A DNA stretch of 64,000 nt from positions 1,488,001-1,552,000 of the forward strand of contig NZ_RBIL01000002.1 of NCBI RefSeq assembly GCF_003633755.1, written 5' to 3'. Origin of the DNA: Solirubrobacter pauli. GTDB lineage: Bacteria > Actinomycetota > Thermoleophilia > Solirubrobacterales > Solirubrobacteraceae. Below, one piece after another: positions 42,911 to 51,727 of this stretch. Position 1 is the stretch's first letter, and each line of letters starts with the position of its first letter. The translations under genes and the position numbers were made by a program. The notes beneath the pieces were generated by a model. It made no database searches. It saw only the letters and a list, made by a program, of their open reading frames with translations, and was not told where the DNA came from.

Positions 42911-43513
42911 CTACGAACCTGCGCGACGGCGGTGGTACGCGAACGTCAGCTGAGCCAGCAGGAGGCGATCGGCGGGCTCGATGTCCACGAAGGACAGCGA
43001 CACGTCGGTGTCGGTGACGCGCACCGTCTCGGCGGTCGCGCGGATCTCACGGTTGGCCTGGACGAGGCCGATGACCACCTGGTGCAGATCCGCTTCGATG
43101 TAGCTCGACTGCTTGGCGACGCGCAGGCCGCCGGCGCTGATGTCGCGCGTGAAGGTCGTCTTCGGCGCGCCTTCGGTCCCCGCGGGGCGCAGATGCGCGG
43201 GCAGGACGAGCGGCGCGCGGCTGAACGTGCGGCGCTGGCCGAGGCGGAAGGGGTCGAGCAGCGTGGCGATCAGCTCGCCCTCGGCGTAGCCGGGCTTGAT
43301 CTGGGCCTTCAGGGCCTGCAGGCTGCCGCCGGCTTCGATCAGGAGGTAGGTGACGAAGCCGGGCGCGAGCGCGTCCGGCGGGAGGGGTGCCTGCGGCGCG
43401 AGCATGACGTCGGCGCCGGTGAAGCCGACGACGAGGCACGCGACGGCCTCTTCGCCCAGATCGAGCTGGGCGGGCTGTCCCTCACTGAGTGCGCTTGCGA
43501 ATGACGTGGCCAT
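42911..43513 (-). CDS. PilZ-domain c-di-GMP receptor
   Basis: 200 residues. The C-terminal PilZ domain has RxxxR as RTFSR (about residue 95) and DxSxxG as DISAGG (about 123), the c-di-GMP ligands. The N-terminal part (about 15-90) resembles YcgR-type flagellar-brake domains in layout. Likely links c-di-GMP to motility or surface attachment. Confidence 0.78.
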   Translation of the reverse strand: MATSFASALSEGQPAQLDLGEEAVACLVVGFTGADVMLAPQAPLPPDALAPGFVTYLLIEAGGSLQALKAQIKPGYAEGELIATLLDPFRLGQRRTFSRAPLVLPAHLRPAGTEGAPKTTFTRDISAGGLRVAKQSSYIEADLHQVVIGLVQANREIRATAETVRVTDTDVSLSFVDIEPADRLLLAQLTFAYHRRRAGS

Positions 43514-43565
43514 GATGATGTTCCCTACACCCGCTCTATCGGCTTTTCCGCAGATTGGTTGAGGG

Positions 43566-44585
43566 TCATTCCATGACCACGTCGTACGCGCGCGCGTGGG
43601 GAGCGACGAAGCGGGCGGTGCGGAGCCCTTCCTCGCGCAGGTCGGCGTGGGCGATGTCCGTGTGCGGCGTGATCAGCATCCGCCCTTCCTCCACGCGCCA
43701 GCTGGCCGCGACGCGCCCGTCGACCGTGAGCGTCTGATCGCCCGAGAGGGTGAGCTGGAGCGGCTGGACCTCCGCCGGGAGGATGCGGTCGCGGTCCTTG
43801 TAGGCCAGCAGCGGCTGGTCCCAATTGCCGAGGAAGCGCGGCGGCAGCGGCGTGTCGGCCGGGAGGATCGGTTGGTCCGGCAGGTCGATCAGCTCGCGAC
43901 CGTGCTCGTCGCGGTAGTGCACGAGGTGGAGCGCGTGGAAGTCGAAGTCGCGCTGGGCGGTGCCGGCCCAGGCGGCGATGTCCCGGCGCTGCGCGGGTCC
44001 GAACGCCTGCAGGTAGCGGGTGAGGACGGTCTTGGCCGCCTGCTCCGCCGTCGGCAGCGGACGCGGGTCCTTGACGAACAGCGTGTCGCGACCGCGGTCG
44101 CCCCAATGGCCGGCCGGCGGCAGCTGGACGAGCGGCACGAGCGTGCGGGCGCGCAGGATCGGCGTCCAGAGGTCGGGCGCGCCGATCTTCTCGCGGATGT
44201 CCTTGTTCGTGCGCGGGGTCGTGAACCAGCGCGCGAGCTCGTCGGCCTCCGCGTCGATCGCCGGGTCGCTGGCGCGCCACTTGCGCATCCGGGAGTGGCG
44301 GAGCAGCGCGGCGTAGGCCGGGAAGTCCTCGGCCGCCGCCACGTGCAGCGTGAGCCGCATGAGCGTGGACTTGACGACGTGGCCGTCGGTGATGGCCCGC
44401 TCGAGCTGCTCGCGGGTGAAGCCCTCGACGCGCGCCGCGAGCGCGACGAACGGCGCCCGCGCCTCCTGGCCCTGGAGCGGCGTCAGGCGCTTGATCGCCT
44501 CCTGCGGCGTGGCGCGCCAGCGCGTGATCAGGCCCTGCCGGTGGGCGAGCGTGGCGGTGAGCTCTTGGCGTGTCAGGACCCGCAT
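43566..44585 (-). CDS. Winged-helix DNA-binding protein (AlkZ/HTH_42 family)
   Basis: 339 residues from ATG 44585. The family pattern is clear: RQGL near residue 17, PLQGQEARAPFVALAARVEGF, STLMRLTLHVAAAEDF, and RRDIAAWAGTA. AlkZ relatives are DNA glycosylases that unhook crosslinks through a Gln-x-Gln or related site; here QAFGPAQRRDIAAWAG is the corresponding region. -10 TACGCT (44598-44593) ends 7 bases before the start. Divergent from a thioredoxin. Confidence 0.8.
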   Translation of the reverse strand: MRVLTRQELTATLAHRQGLITRWRATPQEAIKRLTPLQGQEARAPFVALAARVEGFTREQLERAITDGHVVKSTLMRLTLHVAAAEDFPAYAALLRHSRMRKWRASDPAIDAEADELARWFTTPRTNKDIREKIGAPDLWTPILRARTLVPLVQLPPAGHWGDRGRDTLFVKDPRPLPTAEQAAKTVLTRYLQAFGPAQRRDIAAWAGTAQRDFDFHALHLVHYRDEHGRELIDLPDQPILPADTPLPPRFLGNWDQPLLAYKDRDRILPAEVQPLQLTLSGDQTLTVDGRVAASWRVEEGRMLITPHTDIAHADLREEGLRTARFVAPHARAYDVVME

Positions 44586-44592
44586 CGGGGGC

Positions 44593-44602
44593 AGCGTAAG
44601 GT
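44593..44602. promoter_or_regulatory. Bidirectional promoter with shared central TA (AlkZ-like / thioredoxin)
   Basis: AGCGTAAGGT reads as TAAGGT (44597-44602) on plus and TACGCT (44598-44593) on minus; both end exactly seven bases before ATG 44610 and ATG 44585. Both genes should be leaderless from one 24-base gap. Confidence 0.65.
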
Positions 44603-44609
44603 GCAGCGC

Positions 44610-45110
44610 ATGGCTCTCGCCTTCACGCTTCCTGACACGTCCGGCACGCCCGTCTCGCTGCACGAGGACGGTGCGGCGGCCGCGGTGGTCGTCTTCACCT
44701 GCAACCACTGCCCGTACGCGCTGGCCTGGCACGACCGCCTCCAGGCGGTGGCGCGCGACTACGCGGACCGCGGCGTCCGCTTCCTCCAGATCAACGCCAA
44801 CAACGCCGAGAAGTACCCGCGCGACTCCGTCGAGTCCATGCGCGCACGGGTCAACGGCGGCGAGTTCGCCGGGCCGTACCTGGTCGACGAGTCCCAGGAG
44901 GTCGCCCGCGCGTGGGGCGCGACCGTCACGCCCGACGTGTTCGTCACGGACGCCGGCGGCGTGGTCTACCGGGGCGCCCCGGACGCCGACTACAACGACC
45001 CCTCGCTCGACGCGGCGTGGTTGCGCGCCGCCCTGGAGGACGTGCTCGCCGGCCGCCCGGTCGCCAAGGCCGAGACGAAGCCGGTCGGCTGCTCGATCAA
45101 GTGGAAGTAG
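44610..45110 (+). CDS. Thioredoxin-like redox protein (AhpC/TSA-type)
   Basis: 166 residues from ATG 44610, no signal peptide. The active-site CxxC is Cys31-Asn-His-Cys34 in FTCNHCPYA, with the cis-Pro in TPDVFVTD. Usual family role: reduction of disulfides or peroxides in the cytoplasm. The next gene starts inside its 3' end. Confidence 0.85.
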   Translation: MALAFTLPDTSGTPVSLHEDGAAAAVVVFTCNHCPYALAWHDRLQAVARDYADRGVRFLQINANNAEKYPRDSVESMRARVNGGEFAGPYLVDESQEVARAWGATVTPDVFVTDAGGVVYRGAPDADYNDPSLDAAWLRAALEDVLAGRPVAKAETKPVGCSIKWK

Positions 45111-45398
45111 CGCTGCTCTGGTGGGCCGGGTGCCCGTCACATCCGGTCGTCCGTGAGCAGCTGCGAGCGCTGGGCGTCCCCTTCGTGGAGCGTGAGATCG
45201 CGCGACGAGGCCGACGCCGAGCGCGAGCGGTTCCCGGGCTCGCCGACGATCCGCGTGGACGGGGTCGACCTGTTCCCGACGGACGAGCCGCCCGGGTTGA
45301 CCTGCCGCATCTACATGGTCGACGGCCGCTTCTCGCCCGTGCCCGGGCTGGATGCGCTGCGAGACGCCTTGGCGGAAGCGCGCCACGGGAGGGCGTGA
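45101..45398 (+). pseudogene. Frameshifted thioredoxin-like gene
   Basis: The frame from GTG 45101 encodes VEVALLWWAGCPSHPVVREQ and VPFVEREI, then is lost in a GCGCG-rich spot near 45200. The +1 frame continues with RDEADAERERFPGSPTIRVDG, LFPTDEPPGLTCRIYMVDG to stop 45398. Joined, the two halves match actinobacterial thioredoxin-like proteins of about 100 residues (GCPxx ... GSPTIxVDG ... CRxY). One extra base explains it, either a real mutation or a sequencing error. Confidence 0.65.
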
Positions 45399-45464
45399 CA
45401 ACCGCACTCACGCTGGCCTGGAACCTCCACCACGACGAGCGTCGGCGGCCCATACGGTCACCCC

Positions 45465-45977
45465 ATGAGCGCGACCTTCGAACCCGCCCCGTCCTTCCCA
45501 CCGGCACAGCCGCCCGCACCGCGCAAGCGGAGCTGGGTGAAGATCGGCCTGATCATCGGGGCGTCGGTGATCGCCGCGATCGTCGCGCTGGTCGTCGCGC
45601 TCGTGCTGTTCGTCAACGCGTCGACCAAGGACGCGCAGACGGTGTCCGACCAGCTCGTCGCCGCCGTCCAGACGGGCGACGGCGCCAAGGCGTACGCGCT
45701 CGGTGGCGCCGACTTCCGCGCGGTCGCGACCGAGGCGGACGTGAACGCGATCGTCGAACGCATCTCGCCGCTCGTGAGCGGCGCCAAGGTGTCCCTCGAC
45801 GGCAAGTCGATCAACGCCGGCACCGACCACGGCAAGGTCGCGGTCTTCAACTACACGCTCACGGGCGGCAAGCAGCCGCGGGTCTACTTCAAGACGCAGA
45901 TCCAGGAGTCCGACGGCGCCTGGAAGGTGCTGAGCTTCCGCAGCGCGGACGGCCCGCTCAGCAGCGACGTCGAGTAG
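45465..45977 (+). CDS. Hypothetical membrane-anchored protein (DUF4878-like)
   Basis: 170 residues. A proline-rich N-terminus, one transmembrane helix (about residues 26-50, GLIIGASVIAAIVALVVALVLF) and a C-terminal NTF2/DUF4878-like domain (TVSDQLVAAVQTGDGAKAYALGGADFRA ... DGAWKVLSFRS). -10 TACGGT ends 6 bases before ATG 45465. Probably an extracytoplasmic anchored protein; function unknown. Confidence 0.7.
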   Translation: MSATFEPAPSFPPAQPPAPRKRSWVKIGLIIGASVIAAIVALVVALVLFVNASTKDAQTVSDQLVAAVQTGDGAKAYALGGADFRAVATEADVNAIVERISPLVSGAKVSLDGKSINAGTDHGKVAVFNYTLTGGKQPRVYFKTQIQESDGAWKVLSFRSADGPLSSDVE

Positions 45978-45997
45978 CGCGCGTCTCGCGGGCCGGC

Positions 45998-46579
45998 TCA
46001 GATGTCGCTCTGGAGCGCGCTGAACCTCACGACGGGGACCGCGTCGAGCGCCTTCCAGGAGTTCGACGCGCGTACGGCGGCCGCCCACGGCTCGACGTGC
46101 CCGGCCCAGGCGGCGATCTCCGCGTGCTCCTCGTCGCTCGTGTCCGCGCGTGGCGGCCCGCCGTAACCCCAGCGCTGCGCCTGCGGGACGCGGCCCGCGG
46201 GCACGCCGCCGGTCTGGAGGTCCAGGCCGAACAGGTGCATGCCCAGGTACTCCTCGTCGGGGTCCTCGAATGAGAACTGGCGGCGGAAGGACACGACGAA
46301 GACCTCCGTGTCGCCCTGGCCGTACACGGCCTCGACGCCGCTCTCATGCAGCAGCAGGTCCGCGTCCTGGTGATCGGGCAGGACCCATGGCTCGCCCTCG
46401 ACCTCGATCTCGCGATCGACGGGCGCCCCCGCCACCGCGCAGAACGCCTCGAGCAGCCGCTCGTGGTCGGCGGAGTGCCCGGACAGCGTCGCGCTGCCCT
46501 CGAAGGTGCCGCGTTCGAACGGGATGCCCGCCCGGTCGAGCTCGGCGGCGAACGCGTCGATCACCTTGAACGGGTTCAT
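45998..46579 (-). CDS. Hypothetical protein
   Basis: 193 residues from ATG 46579. It is soluble and acidic, with a beta-rich middle (VFVVSFRRQFSFEDPDEEYLGMHLFGLDL) and a final helix. No known family recognised. The start follows TATACAT-like promoter sequence and the stem-loop array, so it could be under its control if transcribed from upstream. Confidence 0.6.
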   Translation of the reverse strand: MNPFKVIDAFAAELDRAGIPFERGTFEGSATLSGHSADHERLLEAFCAVAGAPVDREIEVEGEPWVLPDHQDADLLLHESGVEAVYGQGDTEVFVVSFRRQFSFEDPDEEYLGMHLFGLDLQTGGVPAGRVPQAQRWGYGGPPRADTSDEEHAEIAAWAGHVEPWAAAVRASNSWKALDAVPVVRFSALQSDI

Positions 46580-46609
46580 CGCCGCGATGTATACCGGTCC
46601 CTCCGGCGG

Positions 46610-46810
46610 CCCTCGGCCCGGCTGGAACACGGGGCCGAGCCGAGGGCGTCTCCAAGTTCGTGCCGCTCGCCCCGGCCCGGCGGGGAGCGGGCCGGGCCGG
46701 GGCGTCGTCAAGTTCGTTCCTCCGCCCCGGTCCGGTGAGAGGAGCACCGGACCGGGGCACGTCCTGGGGAGGGAAAGCTCGCCCGGCCACCGCTCGGTGC
46801 GGTGGCCGGG
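46610..46810 (-). ncRNA. Array of four stem-loops with repeated linker (structured element)
   Basis: Four GC-rich inverted repeats lie at 46610-46646, 46669-46703, 46724-46758 (perfect 14-bp arms, 7-base loop) and 46782-46810 (11-bp arms). On the minus strand the linkers between the first three stems share ACGAACTTG followed by GAGAC or ACGAC. The array fills the gap between two minus-strand genes. The first stem after the 46816-48033 gene may terminate it; the rest could be terminators or an uncharacterised RNA. Confidence 0.5.
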
Positions 46811-46815
46811 ACTGG

Positions 46816-48033
46816 TCAGAGGCGATCGCGCCAGCCGACCGCGGCCGAAGCCACGTCGCCCAGTGCGTCCGTCAGTGCGCGGCGGTCCTCGGCCGCGCGT
46901 GCCTTGTGCAGCGTGCGCAGCGCGTTGGCCATCACGGCCGGCCCCGTCGGGCCGCTGCCGCGCAGGTCGGCCAGCTCGCCCCGCGTCAGCTGACGCGGCT
47001 CGCCGCAGACCAGCGTCGCCAGCTCGCGAGCCCGCCGCTCAGCCGCCGCGGCACGGTCCTCCGCGGCGCGCGCGGCGGCCATCGCCGCCCCGATCGCCAC
47101 GCTGGACTCGGCCTGCGCCTGCTGAACGGCCGCCGCGACACGCGCCTCGACCTCGGCCAGGGACACACCGCCGCCGTTGGCCGCCGTCGCGCCGTCGCCG
47201 GCCGCGGACACGCCGCCGCCGCTCGCCTCGTGCCGCCCGCGTACTGCTACGTGGGCGTATGTCGTGGTGCCACCACCGGTCGCCACGGCCGTGGCCGCTT
47301 CGAGCAGGTGCTCGGCGCGGTCGGCGCGGGCTTCGGCGTCGGCCGCGCGGGCCTCGGCCGCGAGCGCCTCGCGGCGGGCTTCGCGGGAGTCGGCCACGGC
47401 CGCCGCTGCCTGGTCGTACGCCGCGCGGATGCGGGCGTTCGCGTCGGCGGCGGCGTTCTCGGCCTGCTCGGTCGCCTGCTCACCGGCCGTGCGCACGCGG
47501 TCGCGCGCCAGACGGGCGCGACGCTCGCGGTCGCCGGCACGACGGGCGCGCGAACGCGCGTCGTCGAGTAGCTCCTCGGCCTTCGCCGCACGGCGCTCGG
47601 CCGCCGACACGGCACGCTCCAACGCGGCCACCTGGCGCTCGAGAGCGAGCGCACGCTCGTCGGCCTCGACCAGCGCGTCGTTGACGGCGCGGGGCACGGC
47701 CTGGGGCGCGCGCTGCTCGACCGCCGGGCGGGCCGAACGGGCCGGCCGACGGCGCGGACCGGAGCGGTGCGGCTCCAGGCCCGCCGCGCGTACGGCGGCG
47801 TCGAACGACCCGTCAAACGGGCGCTTGGCGGCGTTGGTGGACGGCCAGATCCCCTCGCGGTACCGGTCGGCGCGCCATTCCTGCGCGCGCCAGCGGGCCA
47901 GCGACGGGTTCCAGTCGGCCGAGCACGGCGGTTCGCCGTAGAGCTCGTTCCACTCGGTGATCTTCTCGATGATGGTCTCGCGGGTCCAGCGCGTCACTCG
48001 ACGCCCGCCCGCGGAGTTCGCGGACGGGTGCAT
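46816..48033 (-). CDS. HNH-repeat and coiled-coil protein
   Basis: 405 residues from ATG 48033, with CGGAG upstream. Residues about 12-90 match the homing-endonuclease-associated repeat (WTRETIIEKITEWNELYGEPPCSADW ... WPSTNAAKRPFDGSFDAAVRAAGLE). Residues about 115-240 and 300-345 form long Ala/Arg/Glu coiled coils, joined by a glycine-rich linker with GGG. No nuclease domain is seen. It may bind DNA through the N-terminal repeat and multimerise. Confidence 0.7.
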   Translation of the reverse strand: MHPSANSAGGRRVTRWTRETIIEKITEWNELYGEPPCSADWNPSLARWRAQEWRADRYREGIWPSTNAAKRPFDGSFDAAVRAAGLEPHRSGPRRRPARSARPAVEQRAPQAVPRAVNDALVEADERALALERQVAALERAVSAAERRAAKAEELLDDARSRARRAGDRERRARLARDRVRTAGEQATEQAENAAADANARIRAAYDQAAAAVADSREARREALAAEARAADAEARADRAEHLLEAATAVATGGGTTTYAHVAVRGRHEASGGGVSAAGDGATAANGGGVSLAEVEARVAAAVQQAQAESSVAIGAAMAAARAAEDRAAAAERRARELATLVCGEPRQLTRGELADLRGSGPTGPAVMANALRTLHKARAAEDRRALTDALGDVASAAVGWRDRL

Positions 48034-48172
48034 GTGCGCTCCGTTCCGCTAGTAGCCGCGCGGCAGGTCGATATTGCGGAGAGCCGCTTCGACACGCATG
48101 CCGGCCGCGCTCGCCCACGTCGACGTACCCGTGGACACGGGCCGCTGGAAGGCGTGGATGTAGGCGGTGCAA

Positions 48173-48197
48173 GTACGCATCGGTACGAACAAAGTAC
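48173..48197. promoter_or_regulatory. Triple GTAC repeat in divergent control region
   Basis: GTAC occurs at 48173, 48183 and 48194, at about one helical turn spacing, in the 231-bp gap between the HNH-repeat gene (minus) and an MBL gene (plus). GTAC-N7-GTAC is also an inverted repeat. Such helically phased sites suggest cooperative regulator binding. No other feature was found in the gap apart from a minus-strand short open frame that I do not support. Confidence 0.35.
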
Positions 48198-48264
48198 ACA
48201 TCGCGGACCGATCCGTCCACCAATCAGGTCCCGAAAGGTTCGAACCCTGCGAAGCTGATCCGCC

Positions 48265-49014
48265 ATGTCGGACGACGCGCCCACGCAGCTCGCCCCCGGG
48301 ATCCACCGCCTCGGCAACGAGCTCGTCAACTGCTACCTGATCGAGGAGGGCAACGAGCTCACGCTCGTCGACGGCGGCTTCCCCGGCTTCCGGCACCAGC
48401 TCGACGCCTACCTGCAGTCCCGCGGCCGCCGCGTCCAGGACATCACCGCCGTGATCCTCACGCACGCGCACTCCGACCACGTCGGCATGGTCGAAGGCGT
48501 CCGCCGCGACGCACCCGCCCCCGTGCACGTCCACGCCAAGGACGCGGAGATGGCCAGGACGGGCAAGACGCACCCGCGCGACGGCTCGCTGCTGCCCTAC
48601 CTGCGCCACCCGGCGCTCTACAAGCTGTTCCTGGCCGCCGGCCGCAACGGCGGCGCCCGCACGCCGGACGTCCAAGCGGTCACGACGTTCGACGGCGAGC
48701 AGGACCTCGACGTCCCCGGCCGCCCGCGCGTGATCCCCACGCCCGGCCACTCCCCCGGCCACGTCGCCTTCCACCTGCCCGAGCACGGCGTCCTGATCGC
48801 CGGCGACGCGCTGTGCACCTACAACCCGTTGACGGGCAAGCGCGGCCCGCAGCTGCTGCCGAAGGCGTTCGCCGCCGACGCGCTGCAGTCGATCGCCAGC
48901 CTCGACGCCCTCGAGCGCATCGACGCCACCCTCACCCTCTTCGGCCACGGCGAGCCCTGGACCGACGCGCCCAGCGCAGCGGTCGAGCAGGCGCGTGAGC
49001 GAGGCCTCACTTGA
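48265..49014 (+). CDS. Metallo-beta-lactamase-fold hydrolase
   Basis: 249 residues. The metal-binding motif THAHSDH is intact (about residue 71), with TPGHSPGHV and GDALC as later ligands and FGHGEPW near the end. Close in layout to glyoxalase II and other thioester or lactone hydrolases. Substrate unknown. Confidence 0.87.
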   Translation: MSDDAPTQLAPGIHRLGNELVNCYLIEEGNELTLVDGGFPGFRHQLDAYLQSRGRRVQDITAVILTHAHSDHVGMVEGVRRDAPAPVHVHAKDAEMARTGKTHPRDGSLLPYLRHPALYKLFLAAGRNGGARTPDVQAVTTFDGEQDLDVPGRPRVIPTPGHSPGHVAFHLPEHGVLIAGDALCTYNPLTGKRGPQLLPKAFAADALQSIASLDALERIDATLTLFGHGEPWTDAPSAAVEQARERGLT

Positions 49015-49057
49015 CCCGCCTATCCTGGAGACCCGGCGCGACTGCGCGCCCGCGCAC

Positions 49058-50083
49058 GTGAGCACGGACACGCCCACCTCAGAGCACGCCCCAGTGGCGG
49101 TCCCGACTCCGGCCGAACCCGTCGCCCCGCAGGGCCGCGGCCGCCGGAACCTGCTCCCGATCCTCGGCATCCTTGTCTCGATCGTCGCCCTCGGGGGCGT
49201 CGTCTGGTGGGCGACGAAGCAGGAAGCGCCCACGTTCCCGAGCACCGCCGGCCAGATCGCCGCGCTGATCGGGGCGATCGCCCTCTACGGGCTCGCGACC
49301 GTCGTCCGCGCGGAGCGCTGGGAGCGCCTGATGAAGGACGAGGGCGCCAAGCCCAAGCGCGCCGACATGTACATGCTCACGGTGATCGGCTACATGGGCA
49401 ACAACGTGCTGCCCGCCCGCGCCGGCGACGCGATCCGCGTCTTCCTGGCCGCGCCACGCGCCGACACCTCTAAGCGCACCGTCGTCGGCACGCTGGTCGC
49501 CGAGCGCCTGCTCGACGTCGCGGTCCTGCTCGTCCTCTTCGTCGTGGTCGGCTACGGGCTGCTGGGTGAGGTCGGCGGCGACTCCGTGGAGCTGATCGCG
49601 ATCGTCGCCGTCGTCGGCATCGCCGCCGCCGCGGTCGGTTGGCGCTTCGTCCGCAACAACGAGAAGGTGCACGGCGCGCTCGCGCCGATCGCGTCCGCGA
49701 CGATCGGCCTGCGCAAGGCGCACCACGGCTCGCGCCTGCTCGCGATGACGCTCCTGATCTGGGCGATCGAGACGGGCGTGTGGATGTCCACCGGCGCCGC
49801 CGTCGGGTTCAACATGGACCCGATCGAGGGCATGTACATGGTCGCGCTCGCCAGCGTGTTCTCCATGATCCCGAGCGGTCCCGGCTACGCGGGCACCCAG
49901 GACGCCGCGGTCGCCACCGGCGTCAAGGCGCTCGGCGGCTCCGGCGGCACCGCCGTGTCCTACATGCTGATGTTGCGCTTCGTGATCGTCGTCCCGATCA
50001 CGATCCTGGGTCTGATCTTGCTGGTCGCCCGCTACGGCGGGATCAAGAACCTGCGCGCCGCGCGCGCCGATGCCCGGAGCTAG
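49058..50083 (+). CDS. YbhN-type flippase-like membrane protein
   Basis: 341 residues from GTG 49058, which lies after the MBL stop; GTG 48995 in frame would overlap it. A proline-rich N-terminus is followed by eight or nine helices and family motifs ALYGLATVVRAERWERLM, NNVLPARAGDAIRVFLA, AERLLDVAVLL and FSMIPSGPGYAGTQDAAV. Relatives (LPG synthase TM domain) handle lipid-linked sugars or phospholipids. It is followed by TIGR03663, its usual partner. Confidence 0.82.
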   Translation: MSTDTPTSEHAPVAVPTPAEPVAPQGRGRRNLLPILGILVSIVALGGVVWWATKQEAPTFPSTAGQIAALIGAIALYGLATVVRAERWERLMKDEGAKPKRADMYMLTVIGYMGNNVLPARAGDAIRVFLAAPRADTSKRTVVGTLVAERLLDVAVLLVLFVVVGYGLLGEVGGDSVELIAIVAVVGIAAAAVGWRFVRNNEKVHGALAPIASATIGLRKAHHGSRLLAMTLLIWAIETGVWMSTGAAVGFNMDPIEGMYMVALASVFSMIPSGPGYAGTQDAAVATGVKALGGSGGTAVSYMLMLRFVIVVPITILGLILLVARYGGIKNLRAARADARS

Positions 50084-50092
50084 CTGGAGACG

Positions 50093-51727
50093 ATGACCGA
50101 GATCGCCGCCCACCACCCGACGACCGCGACCGAGCCGGCGCCCGCCCGCGCGCGGCGCCGCAACGTCAAGGAGTGGTTCGCGGACCAGGACAAGCGCGAG
50201 CTGAGCCTGTGGGTGGCGCTGCTCGTCGTCGGCGTGATCGTGCGCTTCATCGCCCTCGGCGAGCGCGCGTTCCACCACGACGAGAGCCAGGACGCGTACT
50301 TCTCGTTCCTGTTCCGCGAGAGCGGCGACTACGAGTACAACCCGCTGCTGCACGGGCCGTTCCGCTTCTACCTGACGGCGCTGATGTACGTGCTGTTCGG
50401 CGACTCGGACTTCACGGCCCGCCTCGCCCCCGCGCTGATGGGCGCGGCGATGATCCCGATGTGCTGGGGCCTGCGCAGCCGCACGCTGCTCGGGCGCGGC
50501 GGCGCGTTCGCCGCCGCGGTGTTCCTCGCCTTCGGCCCGAGCTTCCTCTACTTCAGCCGCTTCGCCCGCGAGGACATCTACTTCGCGTCGCTCTCGCTCG
50601 CGCTGATCGTCGTGATCTGGCGCGGCATCGAGCACCCGCGCAAGTACCACCCGGCGGTCATCGGCGTCCTGCTCGCGTTGCTGTTCGCCACGAAGGAGAC
50701 GACGTTCATCTCGCTGTTCGTGATGGGCACGTTCTTCCTGTTCTGCTTCCTGATCCCGGACTGGCGCCGCACGATCCTGCGCGCGCTGACGATCCCGGGC
50801 TGGGACGGCTGGGGCTGGTTCGTGGCCGCGTTCGCGGGCGTCTTCACGCTGCTGTTCACGACGTTCCTGACGCACCCGGGCGGGCTCTACGACGGCGTCG
50901 TCACCGGCCTCGACTACTGGCTCGGCCAGCACGAGGTGCGCCGCGGCGGCGAGTCGCCGGCGTTCTACAGCTTCATCCTCGTCACGATCGAGTGGCCGAT
51001 GCTGATCCTCGGCGCGATCGGCGCGGTCTCGCTGTGGCGGCGCAACGCGATCTTCTCCGCGTTCCTGCTCTGGGACTTCTTCCTCAGCCTGGCCGTCTAC
51101 TCGTGGGCGGGCGAGAAGTTCGCGTGGCTCGTGCTGCACCCGCTGCTGCCGGGCATCCTGCTCGCCGGCGTCGGCATCCAGGCGATCTGGCAGGCCCGCG
51201 GCGGGCTGAAGGCCGCCGGCCTCGCGTTCGCCGGCGTGGCGCTCGTGTACGTGTTCCTGAGCTCCTGGTGGGTGAACCACGACCGCGGCACCGACCCGCG
51301 CGAGTTCCTCGTGTCCACGCAGTCCGCGACGCAGGTCAAGCAGGTCGCCGACCAGGTGCAGGCGCTGGCGGACAGCCGCGGCCCGGGCGCGACCCCGCTG
51401 AGCATCCTGGTCGACTCCGCCGAGGGCGCGACGTTCCCGTACGCGTGGTACTTCCGCCACCTCGGCCCGAACTACCTCGACATGCAGCAGGAAGGCGCGC
51501 AGCCGCCGACCGCCGACGTCCTGATCCTCACCGACGCCAGCAAGGCGCGGATGGAGCAGGCCGGCCAGCTCGCGCCCTACGACGGCCGCCAGTTCGACTT
51601 CCGTGTCTGGTGGGTCCGCGACTACCCCGCCGGCGTGAACGTCGGCAACCTCTTCCGCTACATCACGCAGCGCAAGGTGTGGAACCCCACGGGCGGGATG
51701 AAGGAGTGGCTCTACATCAAGCGGTGA
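50093..51727 (+). CDS. TIGR03663-family membrane glycosyltransferase
   Basis: 544 residues with about 11-12 helices. ALGERAFHHDESQDAYFS is the GT-C acidic loop, and YEYNPLLHGPFRFYL the substrate loop of TIGR03663 (Agl23-like, flippase-associated). A GGAG site lies before ATG 50093. It should transfer a lipid-linked sugar on the outer face of the membrane. Convergent with DUF2298, overlapping by 11 bases. Confidence 0.88.
   Translation: MTEIAAHHPTTATEPAPARARRRNVKEWFADQDKRELSLWVALLVVGVIVRFIALGERAFHHDESQDAYFSFLFRESGDYEYNPLLHGPFRFYLTALMYVLFGDSDFTARLAPALMGAAMIPMCWGLRSRTLLGRGGAFAAAVFLAFGPSFLYFSRFAREDIYFASLSLALIVVIWRGIEHPRKYHPAVIGVLLALLFATKETTFISLFVMGTFFLFCFLIPDWRRTILRALTIPGWDGWGWFVAAFAGVFTLLFTTFLTHPGGLYDGVVTGLDYWLGQHEVRRGGESPAFYSFILVTIEWPMLILGAIGAVSLWRRNAIFSAFLLWDFFLSLAVYSWAGEKFAWLVLHPLLPGILLAGVGIQAIWQARGGLKAAGLAFAGVALVYVFLSSWWVNHDRGTDPREFLVSTQSATQVKQVADQVQALADSRGPGATPLSILVDSAEGATFPYAWYFRHLGPNYLDMQQEGAQPPTADVLILTDASKARMEQAGQLAPYDGRQFDFRVWWVRDYPAGVNVGNLFRYITQRKVWNPTGGMKEWLYIKR

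Noticed and set aside
48049-48215. Short minus-strand frame (MCTLFVPMRTC...) in the divergent control region
   Set aside because: No ribosome site, no domain, and overlap with likely promoter sequence; not supported as a gene.
49079-51460. 793-residue minus-strand open frame across the flippase and TIGR03663 genes
   Set aside because: No recognisable domain; charged low-complexity translation typical of antisense frames in GC-rich DNA, while the plus strand has clear family matches.
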